Shown here: piece by piece, positions 1 through 11,800 of the stretch
Layout of the letters: each line of letters opens with the position of its first letter
Numbering within the stretch: the stretch's first letter is position 1
Made by a program: the position numbers and the translations under genes
NCBI GenBank assembly: GCA_019648995.1
Contig: BLXT01004371.1
Span: 319,570 to 341,100 of the forward strand
DNA from: Plakobranchus ocellatus
Lineage: Eukaryota; Mollusca; Gastropoda; Plakobranchidae
Direction: 5' to 3'
Length of the DNA stretch: 21,531 bases
The notes under the pieces: generated by a model
The model's database searches: none
Told to the model about the DNA's origin: nothing
What the model saw: only the letters and a program-made list of their open reading frames with translations

Positions 1-242
1 GGAGAAAGAGGCAGAGGGGAGAGGAAGAGAGAGACATGAGAGTGGATAAAAAGTGTGGGGAGTGAAAGGGAAGACTGGAGAAAAGAGAGATAGAGAGGCA
101 AAAGGAGAGACAGCGAGAGAGGGAAGGGGAGAGAAAAAGACAAACAGACAAACGAACATACAAAGGAGAGAAATACAGAGGAAGATAGATAGAGAGGAGA
201 ACATGTTTACAAAGAAACAGAGAGCGAGAATAAGAGGAGAAA

Positions 243-277
<35 letters not shown>

Positions 278-490
278 AGAGAAAGAGAGAGGGGGGAGAG
301 AGAGAGGGAGAGAAAGAGAGAGAGGGGGGGAGAGACAGAAAGAGAGAGAGAGGGGGAGAGAGAGAAAGAGAGAGAGAAGCAGACAAATAGAGATAGGCAG
401 ACAGAAAGACTGGGGCAGATTAGTAACACAAAGTGACAGACAAAAAGGCAATAAAACAGAGAGAGAAAAACACACAGACACAGAAAAAAA
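1..490. repeat. GA-rich simple sequence, almost all purine on the + strand
   Basis: Imperfect (GA)n and GAGAGG/GACAGA units run from the window edge to about 490, with the purest (GA)n at about 246-275. The long open frames inside it are products of the repeat (Arg/Glu only) and are not genes. Purine-only tracts like this can form triplex (H-DNA) structures and bind GAGA-type factors, which is general knowledge and not shown here. Confidence 0.9.
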
Positions 491-781
491 AAATTAAAAA
501 TAAGAACAAAATATTGTTGGGAAAAAAAGAAAAGTCCAAAAAGAGACTTTAAAGTAGAAAAAGAAATAGGAGTTCATGAATCTGAATAATTAGTGTATGC
601 CTTTCCTTTATTGGTGCCCACTTAGCTCACTCGAAAAAGAGCCTGGGCTGAAATATAGGGCGAGTTTAATGATAGCTTTTTGACTACCTACTTTAGCCTC
701 GACAAAAAGGTACATCACGTAAAATAAAATGTGATGTTGTAAAATTGAAACGAATCTTACAAAAGAATGCAGAAAAATTAA

Positions 782-825
782 TTATCATTATTATTATTAT
801 TATGTATTATTATTATTAGTATTGG

Positions 826-909
<84 letters not shown>

Positions 910-945
910 CATCATCATCATCATCATCATTATTATTATTTCTTA
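782..945. repeat. Compound (TTA)n-(ATC)n microsatellite
   Basis: About 40 TTA-type triplets with a few interruptions near 800-845, then a block of ATC triplets (about 908-930), then TTA again. The poly-Asn and poly-Leu open frames on the two strands come only from the repeat. Confidence 0.95.
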
Positions 946-1012
946 ATTCCAATCTATTAATCTTAGTTATCCAATTCTCTGTCCGACCTATGCAGATTTT
1001 TGCTGCTACACG

Positions 1013-1066
<54 letters not shown>

Positions 1067-1096
1067 CTCTTTCTCTCTCTCTCTCACTCTCACTCC
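1013..1096. repeat. (CT)n microsatellite
   Basis: A nearly pure CT tract with rare TTT or CCCC interruptions. It is the reverse complement in type of the GA tract at 1-490, so the two could pair if single-stranded. Confidence 0.93.
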
Positions 1097-2278
1097 CTTT
1101 GGTTTTTTCTATATATTTTAAGCATTTTAAGTTAAAGGTAGGATGTATTTTTAACTCTGCACCCTCATTCCCTTACCACATCGCAACCACTTAGTTAATT
1201 CTTATAAGACCCATCTTTTTAATTTCCTTAACTGTTTGTGCATTGTATCGTTGAGAGCAAAAGGTTCAAATATAGTCTTAAATTAGATTTGTTGACTTGA
1301 ATCAGTTAGTAAAAAAAAAAAAAAAAAGAAAAAAAATCTTACCTGTTTAAATTTGTCGACAATTTTAGTTCTTAGCCATCCTTTAAAATATGTACCCGAT
1401 ATTTGATCTTTTATAGCAAGATCGTAAAACTAGGTTCACTTTTTAATTTTTACATAATTGTTTTCTAATGTTTGAACCAATAAACTGATGTGAAAACATC
1501 TTAGAAAGTCGTTACAAGATTGACAAATCTGTATATGAGGAATCCATCGCTGATGATAACAATTGTCTTTAACCTACTTTCAGTATAGTGGTCAATGCAT
1601 ATTTCAGATATTGCCTGATTTGGCTTAAAAATTTGGTTATTTGAAATTGACCAGCTGTAATCTTAAGATAAAAAATTGCTAAACTTGTGACATTTTAAGG
1701 TTCCAAGAAAACTTTTACTGGCAAACACGGACGCCATTGCTAGGTTACATGAGTTTAGTACACTTTGACTTACGAGAGCGCTTTTCTTCTTGTGGCCCTG
1801 GTTTTACCACCTAACAAAAATTCCATCTATTTTTTTATGTTATCGTGATAAATACCTACTATTGAATTATTACTGCTTATGATGTTTCTGAATTTAACAT
1901 GATTTTGTTCTTTTGCGAAATCTGGAAAGTCAGATTGTATTCCTTATCAAAATCACTTAAATTTATTGAAATTAGATTGCAATCTTTTGACATTTTTGTC
2001 GATGAGCAAAATGTACGAAGGACACACCTCAAGATACAAGCAATCAGAGTGCCCAAGAGGGATCACTCTCCATTATTCTAAGTTCATCGTTCAAGGTTCT
2101 CCGTTTGTTGTGCTATAACACGAGAGCGAAAAATTATTGTTGTAGCTTGACCCTAAATTTGGTGTATTTAGATATAGACACTACAGTCTTAGTAATAGAC
2201 CATAAAGTTATCGATCTAGCTCTAGATATTATTTAATTGCACTCATTCAAAATTCCACGCGAATGATCGTTAGCTTAC
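1097..2278 (+). other. Upstream flank of MCCC2; must contain promoter and 5' UTR, not resolved
   Basis: AT-rich sequence with an A17 tract at 1311-1327. CpG dinucleotides become more frequent between about 1720 and 2280 (for example cacggacgcc, acgagagcg, ccacgcgaatgatcg), as might be expected near an invertebrate promoter. I see no convincing TATA box or initiator at a sensible distance. A 60-codon open frame at 1899-2081 has no recognisable motif and is probably chance. The 5' UTR boundary cannot be placed. Confidence 0.4.
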
Positions 2279-2422
2279 ATGACAAGTATGCTGAAAAGGT
2301 TAATTGTTCGGAAGTTGTTTGATATTGTTGGTGGAAAAAGATGTCTTGTTCGTTCATTTCACGCCCTCGATACTGCTCCAACTATTGGTACACAACAGGA
2401 GACAAATTCTCCAGAATATCAG
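2279..2422 (+). CDS. MCCC2: MCCC2 exon 1: start codon and mitochondrial targeting peptide
   Basis: Encodes residues 1-48 and ends in phase 0 (CAG|gtgcag). The N-terminus reads [19 protein letters not shown] and continues with [10 protein letters not shown]: rich in Lys and Arg, with no acidic residue before Asp15, typical of an amphipathic matrix-targeting peptide. A cleavage site near RSFHA (about residues 25-30) is an inference. The following [13 protein letters not shown] matches the family segment LGTQPD...LYQ that precedes ENYKQM in human, which ties this exon to exon 2. An in-frame TGA at 2264-2266 limits the start. Two ATGs are possible: 2279 is first but has T at -3, while 2288 has A at -3 and would give 565 aa. 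Exon and frame are certain; which ATG is used is not. Confidence 0.88.
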
Positions 2423-5400
2423 GTGCAGTGCATGGTATTTTAACCATTCTTGGCAAGGCTTCAGAATTGACACTCAAGAAGAGTAAATCTATGAAAACTA
2501 GACTGCTAACCAACCTTCATATTACAGTAGGCTTATAGGCTAACCATTTTATAGCGTGAAAATAAAACACAATTTCTAGAGATCAGTTGTGTTTTATTTC
2601 TAAAGTCATTTGCCAAAACAGACTAGATCAACAAAAGCTTGGACGCCATTTGGCCTATCCAATATGGTGGTCTGATATGATATAGACTCTAGTTTATTTT
2701 TAGACATAATTTATTTGTATCCTAATTATTGGTAAATTATTTTAAGTTGCCAACAGTTGATTAAAATTACCATCATTTTGACATTAAAGTCCAAATATGG
2801 CTATAACTGCATAATTGTAAGTCGTTCCCAATTTTGATTGTTTGATATTTTGTGTTGAAAATTAATAATACATATTATTATTGAAATTCTTAAGGCGCCT
2901 ATATTTTCTTTCTTATTTAGACATTTTGTGATTATCAGATAATGTACATGTATAATTATCCTAGCCCCCATTTATGCAAACATAGTTTTATTAATTTGTA
3001 AATATAAGTTATATGTTTTATTCATTCATGGCAATTATTTAGCTTTTTTCTTCAAAGCTCTAATATATTTAGCCTACTTTCAGCAAGTCTTACAATTTTA
3101 AACTCTAATGACTTTTACTTGTAACATGTTTATATAAGTTTATGCATCATGTAATATGTAAAATTCTTTTTTTATAATCAAATATATGGATATTTTATTC
3201 AGCCAACTTTACTGGGTGAATGTGCCATAGAAAAATTAGTATTATTATTAATTAATCTAGAGGGAAGTCAAACATATGTGATATTGAATAGAAATTATCA
3301 AGTAAGCCTGGATTTCAGTCAGGAAATATCTAGATCTAAATCTATGGACAGAGGGGCATCACAGATTATCAGACACCCAAATCCTCCAATCCTCTTGATT
3401 TTCTGACCCTCCAATCTTTGAGCTTTATTAATAGACCCCTTTTTTTTTCTATGCCAGTATTCCTTCTTGCACTTCCTCTTGTGCATTACCCATGCCTATT
3501 TATCATTCTAAATTGACTATTACACTTTATAATTGTTTAATGGTTTTGTGATGTGATAAACCCAAATGAAAGTGAATCTCATAATATTTTAACGAAAATC
3601 CTAGAAAGATTTCCTATGATTCATACAAAGCTATATATATATATTCCAATGATAATTATGAAATGAAGGCAGTTTGAGACAAGTGTACTAAATTTTTAAA
3701 ATGGATCAACGATTATCAACAACTAAAAATAAATTCATTCACAAAATCAAAAATATCTTTTTCAACTTTAGGAGAAAAAAAATGAATTCCCCAAGTTTAC
3801 TCTTTGATGATGGCAATGAATTTTGAAATATAATGCAAGGGATATCAAGAAAGTGTGTCTTATTTATTTTGTAACATGTCATTTAATCATCATACTGTGA
3901 TGTACATAAATTTATATGACAAGTTGATTAGCAGTCTGGCTTTCATAGATTTTCTTTTCTTGTGTGTACATTCAGAAGTCTTGCTGAATTTGGTCTCTTT
4001 TGAGCTGAAGGAAATAAAAATCTAAGTTTTTGATTGTTTCATTTTCATATTCTTTATAGTAGAAATACTCATTTTTACATTTTATTTCATTACATGCAGT
4101 AGAATTATGCAATTTGTACAATGGAAATGTGGTCTATGTAAATTAATAGATATGTGATTTTTTTCTGGCCATATCAGCTAACTTTATTTTTTTATTTGAA
4201 GCAAAAAAAAAATCCAAGTTGATCGTTTGGTGATCTTTTGTATTGTTCATACAATGTAATAGTACAAATGTCATTTATAACATTGATGAAGAGTCGGTTA
4301 TAAATTTATCATTATATATAGGTATTGTTTACATTCTTCTTACACCAATTACAAAAGCAATTTTGAAGTCCAGGATTTTGAGGCGGACTACCCTGTGCAA
4401 TGGAATGTTTGCAATTAGATGAGGTCATTCAGTCCTTCAGTTCACAAAAACCTTACAATCAATCAGACTGAGTCAGGAGTTACATTTTGCACATTTTTAT
4501 ACACATTTCATACACTTTGGACATCTTTTATAGATGTTTTTACTTACAGCCATAGGGTTAGAAAATAATTGGTCACATTAGCGATTTTTTTTTTTACCAT
4601 TTTATGATTTAATACAAAGTTTGTTTGACATCACAAGATTTTAGGTGGATTTTTTTTTTTTCCTCAGGAAAAGTACGAGCGAATGGAAGCATTGGTGACG
4701 GAGCTAAGAGACAGAGTGGCTGTTATAATGCAAGGTGAACTATGTCTTCGATATTTAAATTTGTCCTGGGTCTTTTACTTTGTGGGCAGTATTAACTCTA
4801 TTAGATTTGATCTATTTTACCAACATTTTTTTCTTTAGATTTGAACCAGCTTCTCAAACAGTACTGCCATTTCTACTGCTACTTCTGCTGCTGCCTATGT
4901 TGCCTTTGCTACTGCTACTTATGTTGCTATTCTTACTACTTCTGCCATTGCCACTCCGACTACCTTTTCTTTTACCACACCACTATCCTACGGCTGCAGC
5001 TACTGCTTTTTCTATTGCTATTCCTACTTCTTCCACTCCTAACGTCATAAGCACCTTCCACTGATACTAATATAACTACTGCTGTTCCTCCAACATTGAT
5101 ATGATTTGAAACTCCATTATGTGAGATGCATGAAAACTGGAAGGATATATATTATATTTTCACCACCAAGATGTTTTTCTACATCTTAAAAAAAAAAGCT
5201 TTTTGAAGAAGGACAAGAGTATGTTTAAGATCTCCTGTTAACTAAAATGTTAATTTTGACACTCAGCCCATTTGGATGGATCTCTATCTAAAGACAAATA
5301 ATATCATAATATTGCTATCAATTTATATTCAAATACTTTTTGACACTAAACATATGCATATGTTGTATCCAAACCTTCAAAATGAAAGACTTGTGCAGTA

Positions 5401-8400
5401 AAAAAATGTGAAAAAAAGTTCAAATTTAAACTAAGTTTGAAATTACAAGATGTAGATTTTTACAGGATTTAAATCACCTGAGCTCAGCAGCAGATGTGGG
5501 TTCTTCATATTTTTCATCTACATCAAATGATAAAGTTGCTGAGGAGTTAACTGCAAATATATTTATATATTTATTTCTACTTGTAGGAGGAGATGAGAAG
5601 GCCAGGCAGAGACATCTATCACAAGGAAAGCTAATGCCTCGAGACAGAATCAATATGTTGCTTGACCCACAGTATGGACTGTTCTGTTTTTAGGAAGAGG
5701 AGATACATTATGTTATTATTATAATAGTTTCAGCCCATGTTTATTAAAGCATGAATTTAAATATTCGCTTTTAAAATTTGCAACAGTTCTGTAGTAGATG
5801 CCCTTTTTTAACTCGTAGAAAGCAAAGTGAGTATTAGGACAGCTAGAAGGATGCCTAGCTACTGCGTGAGACATTGTAGGTTTCATACCCAGTTTGGATG
5901 GAAAAATGTCATTTCCTCCCACATATAGCCCCAAGTAGCAATGTTCTTTAAGACTAAATGACTAGAAAAAAAATGGCAATCTATCTATTGGAATTTCACA
6001 ACCAAGTATCCTAAGACTCATAGAGTATGGGGCTTGCTTTACTTTTTTTGTTTAATGGGGAAAGAATAGGGTGAAAAAGATAATAGTTTTGGAGCATAGG
6101 GATGAAAGTGTGTATGCAAAGGGTGAGAAAGTGAATGGGAGAAGGAGCATAAAAGACTGATAAATTTTCCTGTAAATTTTCAATTTGGCTTGCAGGTCTC
6201 CCTTTCTAGAATTCAGTCAACTGGCTGGCTACAAAATGTATGGGGATGAGCATGTTCCTGCTGGAGGGATCATCACAGGCATTGGAAGGGTATCAGGGTA
6301 TGCTTACTTATATTTTATATGTAAGCATGTGTAAATACAACAATCTGTGGTCTACTCAAATTTTTTTTTATTTTATTTTTAACAGAGAGTTGATTCATCT
6401 GACCGTGCACTGATTCTAGTTTCATTTGGTTGTAAAACTGGGCTCTTTCTATGAAAGATTTTCTTCACTTTCTACAAGTAAAAGGTGCCCATCATGATCT
6501 TTATTTTTCACCATCTATCCAGATTTGAATTTTCTTGCCCAGTATGCATTAGATATTTGCCACCACAAACCTGGACCCATTTCCTTAAAAATGTGTGAGG
6601 GGATTTTCCTTGCAAGTATAAAAACTTGATATCAGACGAATATTCAACTGTGTCTATGGTAAAACTACAGTAAAGGAAAATGATCAAATATTGTTGATGA
6701 CTAATGTTGGATTTTCTGAAAATTTGCATGATCTGTTCCAAATAAATTGTCCAAAGGCTGAAGGAATTTCATTATTATATGTCAACTAATTCATATTCAG
6801 ACCAAGGTCTTCTTGAACCCTCCTCATATTTAGTGATTGAAGATCTTTTACGCTTCTATCTGTCTTTTTATTTTCAAAAGTGTAAAGTTGAACACACTGA
6901 AATTTATAAAATCCCTCCATACATAAATTTCTTTCTTTCTTTTTGTTTTTTTTTTTTTACAATTTTATCAGGGTGGAGTGTTTAATCACAGCAAATGATC
7001 CAACTGTGAAGGGAGGGGCTTACTACCCCATCACAGTGAAAAAAAATCTCAGGGCGCAAGAAATTGCTCAACAAAATAGGCTTCCTTGTATATACTTAGG
7101 TGAGTGTCTTTTGTATCAGAAACATCAGGAAGAAAATTTAATTAAGTTAATAACCATCTATTAGTTTATTTTCATAATTATAGTACTTGAAACTGTAAAT
7201 GTATCAAATAAAATACTGATTCGTTTTTAAAATAGATTAACATAGCAATCAAAACAGGCAGAGGTAAGCATTGAAGAAAACTCAAGTTGAAAATGTAATT
7301 TTCTGTGTAAGGGCAAAAGATCTGGGTTTACATATTTTTTTTAGGGTATCTGAATTGTGACATAAGAACAAAATATCACCCATTTCTGCCTCAAATTAAA
7401 ACTGTTGCAGAAAAAGAAATAAGCTGGGAATACACAACAACCTAATTGTAGAATCAATTTGAGAATTTATCAAGACATTTTATATAACTGTAAGAATTTT
7501 TTTCTTTTGCAGTTAACTCAGCAGGTGCAAACCTTCCAAGATGGACAGAAGTTTTTCCAGACCGAGATCATTTTGGGCGTCAGTTTTACAACCAAGCAAT
7601 CATGTCATCTATGGGTATTCCTCAGGTGAAGAATATTCCACAGTTGTTTCTATGTCACTGACTTTTTTTTTTTCTCTTTTTAATTTTTCTTTTTTTTTAG
7701 TCGCTTCTCAAACTAATCCCAATCTTCAGATTTCTTGACGGCTAGCTTATATTCATTCATGCTACCTCCCTAAACAATATTTACTCTTCTTTAAATTCTG
7801 GTTATTCATTCATCAATGCTCATCCATCTCAGGTTGTTGCATCCCTGACTGCCTGTTTGTACAAGACTCTGTCTTTTCCAATCCTGCCTGCCTCAGTCCC
7901 TGTTGACCTCATTGTTTGTTGAATACTTGGTCTTTTCTTGCTTCATCTTCCTTCTGCAATTTTTTCTAAGATTGACCCTTTTTTTTTTTGTATTGAAAAG
8001 TTGGATATCCTCAAACAATTATGAAACAAACTTATCAATTTGTGAGGTGTATGTAAACAGGACACAGCCTTAAATTTTAAGACAGCATCCGATACAATAA
8101 GGAAAATATAAAGAAACTTTTTATGTAGTTTAAATATATAAGACTATTTATATCTTTATCTTTGACAAAAAAAAAAAACAACAGGGTAAGGGAATTAAAT
8201 CAGTATTTCTCTCTGAGAAATAGTTGTGGCTAGGCAATGTCAAGGGTGTTCTCATAAAAAAAACACTCATCAAAACTTACTAATGTGAAGAATATCAACC
8301 TTTTTTTAAAATATGTTGTGAATGTGATTGTGAACGACTGCTTTCAATTTTTTTTAATACCAATTCATCCTTTTTTTCATCAGAGAAAAAATAAAATATC

Positions 8401-8764
8401 TTCTTTTTGCATAGACAATACATACATTAAGGCAGACCAACTAAACAAGCACCTAAAAGATTATAATTTTATATAAAATTGTGCTTGAGTATCTTTTACT
8501 TGTCATTTAATCATCCTGCTTTTTTGTGTGTTGTTGTCCAGGTTGCTGTAGTCCTGGGAAGCTGCACGGCCGGAGGAGCTTACACACCTGCTATGGCAGA
8601 TGAGAATATCATTGTGCGCAAGCAGGGGACCATCTTTCTTGCTGGACCGCCTTTGGTGGGTTTTCCATTCTCCTCTTGTCTTTTCTTCATTTTAATAATC
8701 TTGCATTCATTTTTTTTTTGTTCAACACAAAGCTCTGTGTCTTTTGTAAGTCTGCTTTTATTTA

Positions 8765-8803
<39 letters not shown>

Positions 8804-11800
8804 CTGTTATTTTAGAAAAAAAGATTCCTTTCTCACTCAAGTTTGGCACTCTTTTCTGTATATTTTTCATTTACCTTGGAATAAGATTTAAAATGACTTG
8901 CAAAGTTAAAGTATTCCCATTTTTGTTTGAATTTAGATTAAACTTTCTGCTACCTCATGATGTGCAACATACCTTATTTCTTTTTCTCCATCGTCAAAAG
9001 TACTTGAATGATGTTATGCTGCAACTGGTTTACAACACTCTTGAATAGATTAAGATTTGAAGTGGTCATTGTGAAAATTAAATGTCATGGTATACTGATT
9101 TGGTTCCTACATCTGCATTTCCAAAGATCTTATTTAAATGGCTTCATAGGATTTAAAATTATTCAACATCCTGCGGAAAATATTTTGTTTTCCACATCTA
9201 TTCATTTTTTTTTTGTTGTTTTTCAAATCCCGAACTGCTTTCTTCTTTACTTTCTCATTCCTAACTTTTTTTTTTTCTTACATTGCCATTTGTCTTTTAT
9301 CTTAAGATTTCGATGGGATGGAGATTTCATTCTTTGATTTTTTTTTTCAATTTCTGAATATTTTTTTTAAGTTGTCTTTTTTGTGTTCTGTGAGATTTGG
9401 TTGACACATTTTTTTTTATTTCATTTTCTCATGTGTGGCCTTAAACTTATCACCAGGTGAAAGCGGCAACGGGTGAAGTGACAAGTGCTGAGGATCTTGG
9501 AGGAGCTGATTTACATTGTGGGTATGTCATCTTTATTTCTTTATTTTAAAGGCAAAATAATAAGTTCTGGCTTTTTTTATTTCTCCTCTTAGAGGCTATC
9601 TAGAAATTGGCAGCATTAGGTTCTTTTTCTTTTTTCATTTAAATTTTTTATTATTTGTGTAGAGCTGATATGGAAACAGATTCTATTTAAAAACCTACCA
9701 TTTTTCTTTTAAAAAAAAAAGCACCTGTATCAAGCTCTCTAAAAGGTTTAAATGATATTTTGTAGATGTAAAAATTGATGATTCTGACAATTTCAACAAT
9801 ATTTACCACTTGTGTTCCTGCTTCATAATTTTTCAATCATGGTGCCACTGCACATATGTTTTTCACTATATTTACTTCTTGTGACCAATACTCTGCGAAT
9901 TGAGTCTATATCTCTTTTGATCTAGCTATGTTCACTTGTGATATTCAGTCAGGTTTTAAGTTGGCCTCATCTAGGCCTACTTTAGTTTAACAGTGCTACA
10001 GTTATTATTATTTTTAGCTTTGTTAACCTATTTTAGATTTAGGGATTTCTAGAAGGTTTTCTAAAGTGCAAGAACATTGTTTACAGGAAGTTGTTAAATC
10101 GTAATCTAGAGACCAGATAAGCTTGGGTTGTTACTAGATTCCAGAGGTTTTTACTTATTAGGGAGGGAATAAATGTGAGTATTTGGTTCATTAATATTTT
10201 TAGCTTACCTTATTTACATAAGACAGGATAAGACAATTTTTAGTTCTTTTCTGGTAGGAATTGTTTTGTAATATTGACCCAATTAGTTTGAGAATTACAT
10301 AACTAGTGTTTTCTGGAAGCTGCAGGCAGTTGATATGAAAAGATGGTTGAGAGATTGTTATAGAGATTGTTGAGAATTATGTATAGATCGCAAATGTTAA
10401 TGAACTTGTAGATCTGAAGAATCTTGGAAAGTTATTAAGCTGGTCTGAAATTGCGCTTCATTTAAGTTAATAAAATTTCCTTTCAATTTTAGAAAAGACC
10501 AGTATTGTTTCTGTTCTTTTTATTTAAAAAGAACTACTTGTCACAAGAGGTGTTAAGTTAGGCCTATATCTGAATAGCACAAAGTGTTTTGTGACACTTT
10601 TTGTTTTTTAAAAAGTCCTTTTGAGAGAAATGCATGAAGAGCAACGTTTTCAAGTTGATTTCAGTTGTAAAGCTTGACATTGGAACTTAATACTCTAACT
10701 TTCAAAGCTGAAGTATAGCCTTTCCCATATTGTCCTGGTAATTTCTTATTATGCTTTTTGTTTCTTTTACGCATGGTTCACCTGTCCTAAGATACTTTCC
10801 TGCTTGTTTACAGTGATGATGAAAAGCATGAGTAGTACTGTGTAGATACTGAGACTAAAGTTCAAGATTCATGTAATTTTCAGAAATGAATTGAAATTCA
10901 AGGGATATGTTTTTATTTTAGCTTTATATAATCTTTACCATGGAGTTGTAAACTTTTACTCAAACTATTGATTGGGTTTTTCTACAAATGATACTACAGC
11001 GTACAGTGGTATATTTCACATCCAACTACACTTTTTGCCGGGGTTGAGTTAAGCTGTGCTTTTAAAGAGTGGTGAACAGTCATTTTGACCTGGTTGCATT
11101 CCACAGAATATCTGGTGTAACAGACTATTATGCCAACGATGAGGTCCAGGCTCTTCACCAGGCCAGGAGAGTCATCAGTAACCTGAACTACACCAAGGAA
11201 CCTGAGGTGAGTTCGATGTATTAGATTTGGGGGGGGGGGGGGGNNNNNNNNNTTCTCCAATTGCAGCATCTGAAGTATGCATCTGTGCTTGTTCATTTCT
11301 TTTTAAGGATATGGCCATGAAGCTCACATAATCCTACAACATTAAAATTATTCTCTTTGTATAATTTCCAGGTGAAAAGTTACGCGCTTACTGGTACATA
11401 TTGAAACACAATATACAAAACTGCATGCCATATCACCTTTTAATATTTTAACTACTTGATTTCTATACTAGCTACTTAAGTAAAATTTCACTCTTGACAA
11501 AGGAAAAAAAAAGAGCTTCTTTGTTAAATCTTAAACTGAACAACTTGTTGTTGAATCAAGTCTGATATCATCTGTTTGCACCACCTGTCTTCTTCCTTTT
11601 CTTCAAGTTCACTATCTGAAACTTTGTTTTTTGGGGTTTTTTTCATCTGCAAAGGTAACACTAGAGGAACCTGTAGAGCCTCTCTTCCCTGCTGATGAGC
11701 TGTATGGTATTGTAGGAGACAATCTAAAGAAGACTTTTGATGTTCGAGAGGTGATATTTACTTCTGCTGCATATATCAGTTCTTTTACTTCTATACACAA

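Noticed and set aside
53-497. Arg/Glu-rich open frames of 74-127 codons
   Set aside because: Composed only of GA-repeat translation; no start context, domain or codon pattern.
800-1194. Poly-Asn, poly-Leu and Ser/Leu open frames
   Set aside because: Direct translations of the TTA, ATC and CT microsatellites on either strand.
1899-2081. 60-codon open frame upstream of MCCC2
   Set aside because: No recognisable motif, AT-rich codon content and no splice link to the gene; exon 1 already supplies start codon and targeting peptide.
1571-3083. Shared word CCTACTTTCAG at 1573-1583 and 3073-3083
   Set aside because: Eleven shared bases without extension on either side; not enough for a repeat family.
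4780-5064. Leu-rich 94-codon frame resembling a membrane protein
   Set aside because: Caused by the degenerate CTN tract inside intron 2; lies between confirmed exons 2 and 3 and has no flanking gene structure.
5719-5934. 71-codon minus-strand frame in intron 3
   Set aside because: No family resemblance and inside an intron; treated as chance.
8479-9048. 189-codon frame across exon 7 and intron 7
   Set aside because: Only residues from 8542-8655 are coding; the rest is read-through into a T-rich intron including the T37 tract.
10582-10600. Short inverted repeat AAAGTGT...ACACTTT in intron 8
   Set aside because: Seven base pairs in AT-rich DNA is expected by chance; no other support.
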